This document shows, piece by piece, positions 1-5,476 of a stretch of DNA of 5,796 nt. Below the pieces are notes generated by a model. It had not been told where the DNA came from and did no database searches. It saw only the letters and a program-made list of their open reading frames with translations. The position numbers were made by a program, and so were the translations under genes. The stretch is from JBAUHN01 sp049680295 (GTDB lineage Bacteria; Pseudomonadota; Alphaproteobacteria; Rhodobacterales; Rhodobacteraceae). Each line of letters begins with the position of its first letter. Positions within the stretch are counted from its first letter, which is position 1. The stretch lies in assembly GCA_049680295.1 (NCBI GenBank), contig JBAUHN010000379.1:1-5796 (forward strand), in the 5' to 3' direction.

Positions 1-419
1 GCAAAAGATGGCTCGGACCCGCCGGCCATAAAGGTCAACGTGCCTGCCGCGGCCCCGCCAATGCCACCCGACACAGGCGCGTCCACTGCCAAAAGACCAG
101 CATTTTCGGCGTCCTGAGCAACGATGCGCGCGCTTTCAACATCCACCGTTGAGCAATCAATCAGCGCCGCCCCCTTGCGCATTACCGGGATGATTTGTGC
201 GGCAACACTGCGCAAGATTTGGCCGTTGGGCAGCATGGTGATGACAACATCAGCGTGCCGCGCGGCTTCGATTGCATCCTTTGCCACACGCGCGCCTTTG
301 GCGGTGGTGCCTGCGGGGTCAAAGCCGATCACATCATGTCCGGCGGCGGCCAGGTTGGCGGCCATCGGCGTGCCCATATTGCCCAATCCGATAAATCCGA
401 TTGTCTGTTTGGTTGGCAT
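1..419 (-). CDS. mmsB: 3-hydroxyisobutyrate dehydrogenase MmsB: C-terminal part of the fusion, or a separately started gene (partial)
   Basis: From the ATG at 419, in the same frame as the upstream hydrolase, 139 residues are visible of a family usually near 290-300. The N-terminus carries the Rossmann dinucleotide site GFIGLGNMGTPMA (local residues 8-20, GxGxxG at 11-16). An acidic residue (D34) ends the second strand, as expected for NAD preference. The substrate-binding signature DAPVSGG is at 113-119, followed by GGAAAGTLTFM. These are hallmarks of the 3-hydroxyacid dehydrogenase family and closely resemble Pseudomonas MmsB. The catalytic lysine region and the C-terminal helical domain lie outside the window. 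The enzyme oxidises 3-hydroxyisobutyrate to methylmalonate semialdehyde in valine breakdown. A good ribosome binding site sits six bases before this ATG, so it could be translated alone even though no stop separates it from the hydrolase. It is listed separately because other annotations may place the gene start here. Confidence 0.75.
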   Translation of the reverse strand, partial: MPTKQTIGFIGLGNMGTPMAANLAAAGHDVIGFDPAGTTAKGARVAKDAIEAARHADVVITMLPNGQILRSVAAQIIPVMRKGAALIDCSTVDVESARIVAQDAENAGLLAVDAPVSGGIGGAAAGTLTFMAGGSEPSF

Positions 420-1472
420 CGTCGGCTCCTTGAGTTTTAGTGCAGCGTGCCCAAGCGGCATCAACATTTTGCTGACAGCGACGCCGGGCACAGGTTGATC
501 GGCAAATTGCCATTTCGGCGCGCGATCCTTGTCGATGATGGCCGCCCGGATACCTTCCAGAAAATCGCCATGCTCGGACGCGCGATAGGTATAACGGTAT
601 TCAAGATCGAGCGCCTTTGCCATGCTGATGGAGGGCCCGCGCAGCCGGTGCAGCGCCTCGACGGCGCATGCCATTGCCAACGGCGCATTGCGCGACATTT
701 TCTTGAGCGCGTCGCGGGCGAAATCACTGTCATCTGCCAACAAGACCGTCTGGATATCAGCCAGCGTTTCACCAGCAAAACAGGCGTTGATCTGGTCGAT
801 ATGCCCAGCAATCTCCCCTGCAGGCGCATCTGCATAACAGGGTTCCAGCATTGCCGGATCGCCAGTTTTCTCAAGTTCCGAGATCAGCCTGGGCCATTGG
901 TCTTCAGCAATAAAGTGGTCGGCAAAACCTGCAAAAATCGCGTCACCCGCGGTCATGCGTGACGCCGTCAGACCAAGGTATTCGCCGATGCGCCCCGGTG
1001 CCAGCGCCAGCATCAGACTGCCGCCCACATCCGGGATCAGGCCGATGCCACATTCGGGCATGGCAATCTGGCTGGTTTCCCCGACAATCCGGTGCGACCC
1101 ATGGCAGCCAATGCCAACGCCCCCACCCATGGTGAACCCTTGCAAAAACGACACCACCGGTTTTGGGTAGTCAAAAATTGCGGCATTCAGCCGATATTCA
1201 TCCGCCCAAAACTGCTGACCATAGGCGAAATCGCCCGCCCTGCCGTGCGCGTATAACTCGGCTATGTCGCCGCCTGAACAAAACGCGCGTGTGCCTGCGG
1301 CGTCCATTACGATTACATGGACGTCCGGGTCATCGCGCCATCTGTCCAGTGCTTCACTGATCGCCATGCACATCTCGTAGGTCAATGCGTTCAACGCCTG
1401 CGGACGTGTCAGCGTAATGCGACCCGCCCGGCCCGTGACCCGGACCGAGATGTCCTGCGCCAGATCGCTCAT
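1..1472 (-). CDS. 3-hydroxyisobutyryl-CoA hydrolase fused in frame to 3-hydroxyisobutyrate dehydrogenase (partial, runs off left edge)
   Basis: Translating from the ATG at 1472 gives 490 complete residues with no stop before the window edge. Residues 1-351 are a full crotonase-fold protein of the 3-hydroxyisobutyryl-CoA hydrolase (HIBCH/CHY1) type. It has FCSGGDI at 64-70 and GFTMGGGVGIG at 112-122 (the oxyanion-hole loops), HGSHRI at 124-129, and MPECGIGLIPDVGG at 138-151. The last contains E140 and D148, matching the conserved catalytic Glu/Asp pair eight residues apart that marks hydrolases rather than plain enoyl-CoA hydratases. The family's C-terminal IDKDRAPKW segment is present, so the domain is complete. 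Residue 352 is the Met of MmsB, whose NAD-binding domain follows directly. The start overlaps the acyl-CoA dehydrogenase stop as ATGA with only a weak ribosome site, suggesting translational coupling. Expected activities are cytosolic release of CoA from 3-hydroxyisobutyryl-CoA, then NAD-dependent oxidation of the acid. A separate-gene arrangement hidden by a sequence error cannot be excluded. Confidence 0.8.
   Translation of the reverse strand, partial: MSDLAQDISVRVTGRAGRITLTRPQALNALTYEMCMAISEALDRWRDDPDVHVIVMDAAGTRAFCSGGDIAELYAHGRAGDFAYGQQFWADEYRLNAAIFDYPKPVVSFLQGFTMGGGVGIGCHGSHRIVGETSQIAMPECGIGLIPDVGGSLMLALAPGRIGEYLGLTASRMTAGDAIFAGFADHFIAEDQWPRLISELEKTGDPAMLEPCYADAPAGEIAGHIDQINACFAGETLADIQTVLLADDSDFARDALKKMSRNAPLAMACAVEALHRLRGPSISMAKALDLEYRYTYRASEHGDFLEGIRAAIIDKDRAPKWQFADQPVPGVAVSKMLMPLGHAALKLKEPTMPTKQTIGFIGLGNMGTPMAANLAAAGHDVIGFDPAGTTAKGARVAKDAIEAARHADVVITMLPNGQILRSVAAQIIPVMRKGAALIDCSTVDVESARIVAQDAENAGLLAVDAPVSGGIGGAAAGTLTFMAGGSEPSF
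426..431 (-). promoter_or_regulatory. Shine-Dalgarno sequence before the internal MmsB start
   Basis: AAGGAG lies six bases upstream of the ATG at 419, which is near-ideal spacing. In the continuous frame the same bases encode Lys-Glu of the linker. It suggests that mmsB was once, or still is, an independently started gene. Confidence 0.6.
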
Positions 1473-2611
1473 CGGTTTTTCAACATATCGCGGGCAACAA
1501 TCACGCGCATGATTTCATTTGTCCCTTCGAGGATTTGATGCACCCGCAAATCGCGCACCAGCTTTTCGATGCCATAATCCGCCAGATAGCCGTAACCGCC
1601 GTGCAATTGCAGGCATTGATCGACGACTTTGCTGCCGGTGTCGGTCACAAACTTCTTGGCCATCGCGCAATACTTGGTGGCATCAGGGGCCTGGGTGTCC
1701 AGTTTCCACGCCGCCTGCCGCAAGAACACGCGCGCAGCCTGCAATTCGATCTCCATATCGGCCAGGCGGAATTGCAAACCCTGAAACTGATCAATGGATT
1801 TACCAAACGCCTTGCGTTCCCCCATGTAATTCAATGTGGCCGTCAGCGCGGATTGTGCCGCGCCCAAAGAACAGGCCGAGATGTTCAGCCGACCGCCGTC
1901 CAGCCCCATCATCGCGTATTTGAACCCCTGACCCTCATGCCCGATCAGATGGGCGGCGGGCACGGCACAATTGTCAAATTGCACTTGCGCGGTTGGCTGG
2001 CTGCGCCATCCCATCTTATCCTCAAGTGCGCCAAAGCTTAGCCCGTCGCTGCCATCTTCGACATAGAGCGTCGAGACACCCGCAGCCCCATCTTCGCCAG
2101 TGCGCACCATGCAGACATAGGCGTCGGAATACCCGCCCCCTGAAATGAACGCTTTGGTGCCGTTGAGCGTGTAGCCGTCGTTGGTTCGTTCCGCGCGGGT
2201 TTTCAGCGCGGCGGCGTCAGATCCGGATCCGGGTTCCGTCAGGCAGTAGCTGAGCACCGTGTTCATCGCCAACACGTCCGGCATGATGCGCGCCTTCAGA
2301 TCGTCCGAGGCAAAGCTGTCGATCATTTTGGCGCACATATTGTGGATCGACAAAAACGCGGCCACCGACGGGCAGGCCATCGACAATGCCTCAAACACCA
2401 GTGTTGCGTCCAAACGGCCAAGGCCCGATCCGCCGCCGTCTTCCGAGACATATAACCCGCCAAACCCAAGTTCAGCGATCTGCGGCCAAAGCGTTTTCGG
2501 AATGGTGCCGTCTGCTTCCCATTTTCGGGCGAAGGGGGCGATATTGTCCTGGCCAAAGGCATAGGCCATGTCGAAAATTGCAGATTGCTCTTCGCTGAGG
2601 GCGAAATCCAT
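1469..2611 (-). CDS. Acyl-CoA dehydrogenase, probable isobutyryl-CoA dehydrogenase
   Basis: This 380-residue FAD flavoprotein has the full length and layout of the acyl-CoA dehydrogenase family: N-terminal helical domain (about 1-115), central beta domain (about 120-225) and C-terminal helical domain (about 230-378). CLTEPGSGSD at 123-132 is the first family signature. QLHGGYGY at 335-342 and ILEGTNEIMR at 360-369 are the C-terminal signature, with E362 at the position of the catalytic base in the isobutyryl-CoA, short- and medium-chain enzymes. The start at 2611 (MDFALSEEQ) is chosen because family similarity begins there and AAGGA lies seven bases upstream; the frame extends to 2686 with unrelated basic residues. 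The expected reaction is isobutyryl-CoA to methacrylyl-CoA, with electrons passed to electron-transfer flavoprotein. Substrate choice is inferred from the neighbours (hydrolase, mmsB, mmsA) and overall similarity to ACAD8-type enzymes; a 2-methylbutyryl or other short-chain substrate is possible. Its stop overlaps the downstream hydrolase start by 4 bases. Confidence 0.93.
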   Translation of the reverse strand: MDFALSEEQSAIFDMAYAFGQDNIAPFARKWEADGTIPKTLWPQIAELGFGGLYVSEDGGGSGLGRLDATLVFEALSMACPSVAAFLSIHNMCAKMIDSFASDDLKARIMPDVLAMNTVLSYCLTEPGSGSDAAALKTRAERTNDGYTLNGTKAFISGGGYSDAYVCMVRTGEDGAAGVSTLYVEDGSDGLSFGALEDKMGWRSQPTAQVQFDNCAVPAAHLIGHEGQGFKYAMMGLDGGRLNISACSLGAAQSALTATLNYMGERKAFGKSIDQFQGLQFRLADMEIELQAARVFLRQAAWKLDTQAPDATKYCAMAKKFVTDTGSKVVDQCLQLHGGYGYLADYGIEKLVRDLRVHQILEGTNEIMRVIVARDMLKNR

Positions 2612-2657
2612 GGGGCGATCCTTTTGGTGGCGAAAACGGTAATTGAACGGTCGTTTC

Positions 2658-2686
2658 TTTATCGGATGTTTGCGCCTTTGGATCAA
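2658..2686 (-). promoter_or_regulatory. Candidate promoter for the acyl-CoA dehydrogenase-hydrolase-mmsB unit
   Basis: The 216-base gap 2612-2827 holds no gene. Because a terminator closes mmsA, the downstream genes probably need their own promoter. On the minus strand TTGATC (2686-2681) is followed after 17 bases by GATAAA (2663-2658), each matching four of six consensus bases. A second possible -10, TATGAT (2697-2692), lacks a good -35. Alphaproteobacterial promoters are weakly conserved, so this is tentative. Confidence 0.25.
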
Positions 2687-2694
2687 GCCTGATC
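2681..2694. promoter_or_regulatory. Inverted repeat, possible operator upstream of the acyl-CoA dehydrogenase gene
   Basis: GATCAAGCCTGATC has perfect 5-base arms around a 4-base spacer. It overlaps the candidate -35 and lies 70 bases upstream of the acyl-CoA dehydrogenase start. Short dyads can occur by chance, and no bound regulator is known from the sequence. Confidence 0.25.
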
Positions 2695-2779
2695 ATATCC
2701 GCAGTCCAGCGCAAGGGGGAGGGTGCAAACCCGGCCGTGTTTCGCGGCGCGATGCCTTGGGTCAGGACCCTGGCAAACA

Positions 2780-2814
2780 AAAAAGGGCGGCCCGTTATCT
2801 GGGCCGCCCTTTTT
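2780..2814 (-). terminator. Intrinsic terminator of mmsA (possibly bidirectional)
   Basis: A perfect 14-base inverted repeat (AAAAAGGGCGGCCC paired with GGGCCGCCCTTTTT) encloses a 7-base loop. Nine of the pairs form a GC-rich core. Read on the minus strand it begins 13 bases after the mmsA stop and ends in six Ts, a classic rho-independent terminator. The opposite strand also ends in five Ts. It separates mmsA from the downstream acyl-CoA dehydrogenase unit. Confidence 0.93.
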
Positions 2815-2827
2815 GGTATCGGTTGGG

Positions 2828-4327
2828 TCAGTCCATCACTGGTATGGAAAACTCGCCACCTTCTTTGATCCCCGACGGCCAGCGCGATGTCACGGTTTTG
2901 GTCCGTGTGTAGAACTTGAATGCATCAGGTCCGTGTTGGTTCAGGTCGCCAAACACCGATTTTTTCCAACCGCCAAAGGTGTGATAGGCCAGCGGCACCG
3001 GAATGGGCACATTGATCCCGACCATGCCGACGTTTACGCGGCTGGCAAAATCACGCGCTGCATCGCCGTCACGGGTAAAGATCGCGGTGCCGTTGCCGTA
3101 TTCGTGGTCCATCGCAAGGCCCAAAGCCTCTTCGTAAGATTGGGCGCGAACGGACGACAGAACCGGACCAAAGATTTCGTATTTGTAGATGTCCATGTCT
3201 TTGGTCACGTTGTCGAACAGATGCGCGCCGACAAAGAACCCGTCTTCGTAGCCCTGCAGCGAGAAATCGCGCCCGTCGACAACCAGATTGGCACCCTGAT
3301 CAAGGCCGGTTTGCACCAGACGTTCGATATTTGCTTTGGCGGCGGCGGTCACAACCGGGCCGTAATCCACATCCGCGCCGGATGTATAGGGGCCGACCTT
3401 CAGCGCCTCGACCCGCGGGATCAGTTTTTCCAGCAGGCGGTCGGCAGTGTCATCCCCCACGGATACGGCCACGGAAATCGCCATGCAGCGTTCGCCCGCC
3501 GCACCGTATCCGGCACCCACCAGCGCGTCTGCGGCCTGATCCATGTCGGCATCGGGCATGATGATCATGTGGTTCTTGGCACCGCCAAAACACTGAACAC
3601 GTTTGCCGTTCGCGCAACCGGTCGCATAAATATATTCCGCAATCGGTGTCGAACCGACAAAACCCACTGATTGAATGACATCGTGGTGCAGGATCGCGTC
3701 AACGGCTGTTTTGTCGCCATTCACCACCTGCAGGATGCCCTTGGGCAGGCCTGCCTCTTCCAGCAATTCGGCCAGCATCAGCGGTACCGATGGATCACGC
3801 TCGGACGGTTTGAGGATAAAGGCGTTGCCACAGGCAATCGCCGGGGCAAACATCCACATCGGGATCATCGCCGGAAAGTTAAACGGCGTAATACCCGCCG
3901 TCACACCCAGCGCCTGACGCATGGAATACATGTCGATGCCGGGGCCCGCTGAATCAGTGTAATCGCCTTTCAGCAATTCCGGCGCGCCGATGCAATATTC
4001 AACAACTTCCAACCCGCGCTGTACGTCACCGGCGGCATCGGGCAGGGTCTTACCATGCTCGCGGCTCAGCGCTTCGGCCAGCTTGTCCATATCGCGGTTC
4101 AGCAGATCAACGAATTTCATCAACACCCGCGCGCGGCGTTGTGGGTTGGTCGCGGCCCATTTGGGCTGTGCTGCGGCAGCGTATTGTACGGCCAGGTCCA
4201 TTTCCTCGACCGAGGCCAGCGGACATTTTGCCTGCACTTCGCCCGTCGCCGGGTTGTAGATATCGGAAAATCGACCGGACGTGCCTTTGACATGGGCGCC
4301 GTTCAGATAGTGCGTCATTTCTTGCAT
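2828..4327 (-). CDS. mmsA: CoA-acylating methylmalonate-semialdehyde dehydrogenase
   Basis: The 499-residue protein matches the usual length of the family (about 500). It converts methylmalonate semialdehyde, NAD and CoA to propionyl-CoA with loss of CO2, the last step of the distal valine pathway; it may also act on malonate semialdehyde. Visible features are ITPFNFPAMIP (146-156, with the aldehyde-dehydrogenase Asn at 150), KPSERDP (173-179), the nucleotide-binding GFVGST (222-227), FGGAKNHMI (247-255), the catalytic cysteine C281 in GERCM, and EIFGPVL (384-390). The glutamate of the usual ELGGK motif is absent, as in the CoA-dependent semialdehyde subfamily, where deacylation uses CoA rather than water. 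The start at 4327 (MQEMTHYLNG) has AGGAGG five bases upstream; the frame stays open to 4585, but that part lies antisense to the regulator gene and is not family-like. It is divergent from the LysR gene and followed by its own terminator, so it can be a single-gene transcript. Confidence 0.97.
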   Translation of the reverse strand: MQEMTHYLNGAHVKGTSGRFSDIYNPATGEVQAKCPLASVEEMDLAVQYAAAAQPKWAATNPQRRARVLMKFVDLLNRDMDKLAEALSREHGKTLPDAAGDVQRGLEVVEYCIGAPELLKGDYTDSAGPGIDMYSMRQALGVTAGITPFNFPAMIPMWMFAPAIACGNAFILKPSERDPSVPLMLAELLEEAGLPKGILQVVNGDKTAVDAILHHDVIQSVGFVGSTPIAEYIYATGCANGKRVQCFGGAKNHMIIMPDADMDQAADALVGAGYGAAGERCMAISVAVSVGDDTADRLLEKLIPRVEALKVGPYTSGADVDYGPVVTAAAKANIERLVQTGLDQGANLVVDGRDFSLQGYEDGFFVGAHLFDNVTKDMDIYKYEIFGPVLSSVRAQSYEEALGLAMDHEYGNGTAIFTRDGDAARDFASRVNVGMVGINVPIPVPLAYHTFGGWKKSVFGDLNQHGPDAFKFYTRTKTVTSRWPSGIKEGGEFSIPVMD

Positions 4328-4332
4328 AATGT

Positions 4333-4338
4333 CCTCCT
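4333..4338 (-). promoter_or_regulatory. Ribosome binding site of mmsA
   Basis: AGGAGG on the minus strand, five bases before the ATG at 4327, is a consensus Shine-Dalgarno sequence. It decides the mmsA start over the longer open frame and predicts strong translation. Confidence 0.85.
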
Positions 4339-4355
4339 GTTTTGGGTTTGTCGGG

Positions 4356-4361
4356 ATCATA
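4356..4361 (-). promoter_or_regulatory. Candidate -10 element of the mmsA promoter
   Basis: TATGAT (five of six consensus bases) lies 28 bases upstream of the mmsA ATG. At the -35 distance there is only a poor match (TTTTCC), as often seen at activator-dependent promoters. A TTGCAAAAAT half-site lies between the two positions. No reading of transcript ends is possible here. Confidence 0.35.
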
Positions 4362-4364
4362 GGC

Positions 4365-4421
4365 TTGCAAAAATCAAAGGAAAAGGGGCAGGATGGCAAA
4401 ATCAATTTGCATTTTTGCAAA
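4365..4421. promoter_or_regulatory. Candidate LysR-type operator region between mmsA and the regulator
   Basis: Within the 115-base divergent region, TTGCAAAAAT at 4365-4374 recurs as its exact reverse complement ATTTTTGCAA at 4411-4420. The second copy is part of a compact dyad, TTTGCATTTTTGCAAA (4406-4421), with 6-base arms around TTTT. It contains a T-N11-A arrangement typical of LysR-family sites. A further GCAAA at 4396-4400 pairs with TTTGC at 4406-4410. One strong site near the regulator gene and a weaker one overlapping the mmsA promoter would fit the recognition-site and activation-site pattern of LysR regulators. Binding by the neighbouring protein is inferred from position. Confidence 0.5.
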
Positions 4422-4442
4422 ACCTTTGAGAGTTGACGCACT

Positions 4443-5339
4443 ATGACGCCGAACTGGGATGATCTTCGCCTGTTTCTGGCTGTGGCCCGCGAACAAAGCC
4501 TGTCGGGTGCCGGGAAAATCCTGCGCCTTGATCCGGCCACTCTGGGGCGACGGATGGCCCGGCTGGAGGCAAGCCTGCAAACCACGTTATTTGTGAAATC
4601 TCCGCAAGGCTATACATTGACCGTCGCAGGCGCCCAGTTGTTGACGCGCACTGAAACGGCTGAACAGGCGGTAAGATCTGCCACCGCCGGTCTGTCGGAG
4701 CCCAGTGACCGTCTTACCGGGCAGATCAGGATTGGCGCACCGGATGGCAGTGCAAATTATCTGCTGCCACAGGTCTGTGCCGCCATTGTCGAAGAAAACC
4801 CCGATCTCGATGTGCAGATTGTCGCCTTGCCACGGGTCTTTAACCTGTCGCGCCGCGAGGCAGACATGGCGGTTGCAGTCAGCGCGCCGACCGCCGGGCG
4901 TTTGGTTGTGCAAAAAGTCACCGATTACAAACTGCATCTCGCGGCATCTGCTGACTATCTGGCGTCGCACAGGCCGATTACCTCAGTGGCGGATCTTAAG
5001 GATCACCGCATGGTCGGCTATATCCCCGACATGATCTTTGACCGCGAATTGGATTACCTGACCGAGATCGGTGTGGCGCGTGTCGCTTTGGCCTCCAATT
5101 CCGTGTCGGTTCAGATCAACTGGATCAGGCAGGGCGGCGGGGTCGGGGTCGCGCATGATTTTTCACTGCCCGCGATGTCCGGAGTGCAGCGGATTTTGAC
5201 CGACCAGGTCAGCCTGACCCGCAGCTTTTACCTGATCCGGCATGTAGATGATCAAAGAAACGCGCGTCTAAGCCGATTTGCCGAACTTTTGGCCACAGGT
5301 CTGCGACAAGAAGTGGCACATCTCGAAGCACTCGCTTGA
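4443..5339 (+). CDS. LysR-family transcriptional regulator, probable local regulator of the valine genes
   Basis: The 298-residue protein has the usual LysR length. Residues about 5-64 form the winged helix-turn-helix (DDLRLFLAVAREQSLSGAG, then the recognition-helix segment around 30-40, then the wing ending in GYTLTVAG). A linker helix runs to about 88. The effector-binding domain starts near LTGQIRIGAP (91-100), with two alpha/beta subdomains and a hinge region around 160-260. The ATG at 4443 is the first possible start because an in-frame TGA lies at 4434-4436; no strong Shine-Dalgarno sequence precedes it, suggesting low expression. It is transcribed divergently from mmsA, with dyads in the shared 115-base region, so autoregulation and control of mmsA are likely. 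The effector is not evident; an intermediate such as 3-hydroxyisobutyrate or methylmalonate semialdehyde is only a guess. In Pseudomonas the mmsAB genes are governed by an AraC-type protein, so the regulator class differs here. Confidence 0.93.
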   Translation: MTPNWDDLRLFLAVAREQSLSGAGKILRLDPATLGRRMARLEASLQTTLFVKSPQGYTLTVAGAQLLTRTETAEQAVRSATAGLSEPSDRLTGQIRIGAPDGSANYLLPQVCAAIVEENPDLDVQIVALPRVFNLSRREADMAVAVSAPTAGRLVVQKVTDYKLHLAASADYLASHRPITSVADLKDHRMVGYIPDMIFDRELDYLTEIGVARVALASNSVSVQINWIRQGGGVGVAHDFSLPAMSGVQRILTDQVSLTRSFYLIRHVDDQRNARLSRFAELLATGLRQEVAHLEALA

Positions 5340-5388
5340 CAGACAAGATTATTGCAACGACGCTGATCATATTGAAATTATCTGTTAC

Positions 5389-5392
5389 GGAG
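5389..5392 (+). promoter_or_regulatory. Ribosome binding site of the CBS-domain gene
   Basis: GGAG six bases before the ATG at 5399. It selects this start over the second in-frame ATG at 5462, which has no comparable site and would cut off the beginning of the first CBS domain. The 59 bases between the regulator stop and this ATG show no terminator, so co-transcription with the regulator is possible. Confidence 0.65.
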
Positions 5393-5397
5393 AACAA

Positions 5398-5476
5398 AAT
5401 GCTGGTGTCGCAAATTCTAAAGTCAAAATCAGATGACGCCGTCCTGACCGTACCCCCGACAATGCTGGTGTCGCAA
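5398..5476 (+). repeat. Exact 16-base direct repeat at the start of the CBS-domain gene
   Basis: AATGCTGGTGTCGCAA occurs at 5398-5413 and again at 5461-5476, 63 bases apart, so it stays in frame and encodes MLVSQ at residues 1-5 and 22-26. The first copy contains the start codon. Both peptide stretches fit where a two-CBS protein would have them, so this may be coincidence or a local gene-conversion event. Confidence 0.7.

Noticed and set aside
461..874. Minus-strand frame of 137 codons inside the hydrolase region
   Set aside because: It is a shifted-frame shadow of the hydrolase; its product has no family motifs, while the true frame carries the hydrolase motifs throughout.
447..962. Plus-strand open frame (171 codons) opposite the hydrolase
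   Set aside because: It is antisense to a domain with clear catalytic motifs, shows no family features of its own and has no convincing ribosome site.
2612..2686. 25-residue upstream extension of the acyl-CoA dehydrogenase
   Set aside because: The extension is basic and unlike the family, overlaps the candidate promoter, and the ATG at 2611 has its own ribosome site.
2723..3670. Long plus-strand open frame (315 codons) antisense to mmsA
   Set aside because: It lies almost wholly opposite the well-supported mmsA gene, its translation has no recognisable domain, and it is rich in the His/Arg/Gly residues typical of antisense frames in GC-rich genes.
4328..4585. 86-residue N-terminal extension of mmsA
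   Set aside because: It would overlap the divergent LysR gene and the operator region, and the AGGAGG site marks 4327 as the start.
5336..5341. Consensus -35 hexamer TTGACA overlapping the LysR stop, as a promoter for the CBS gene
   Set aside because: No acceptable -10 hexamer lies 16-18 bases downstream; the bases there read GACGCT.
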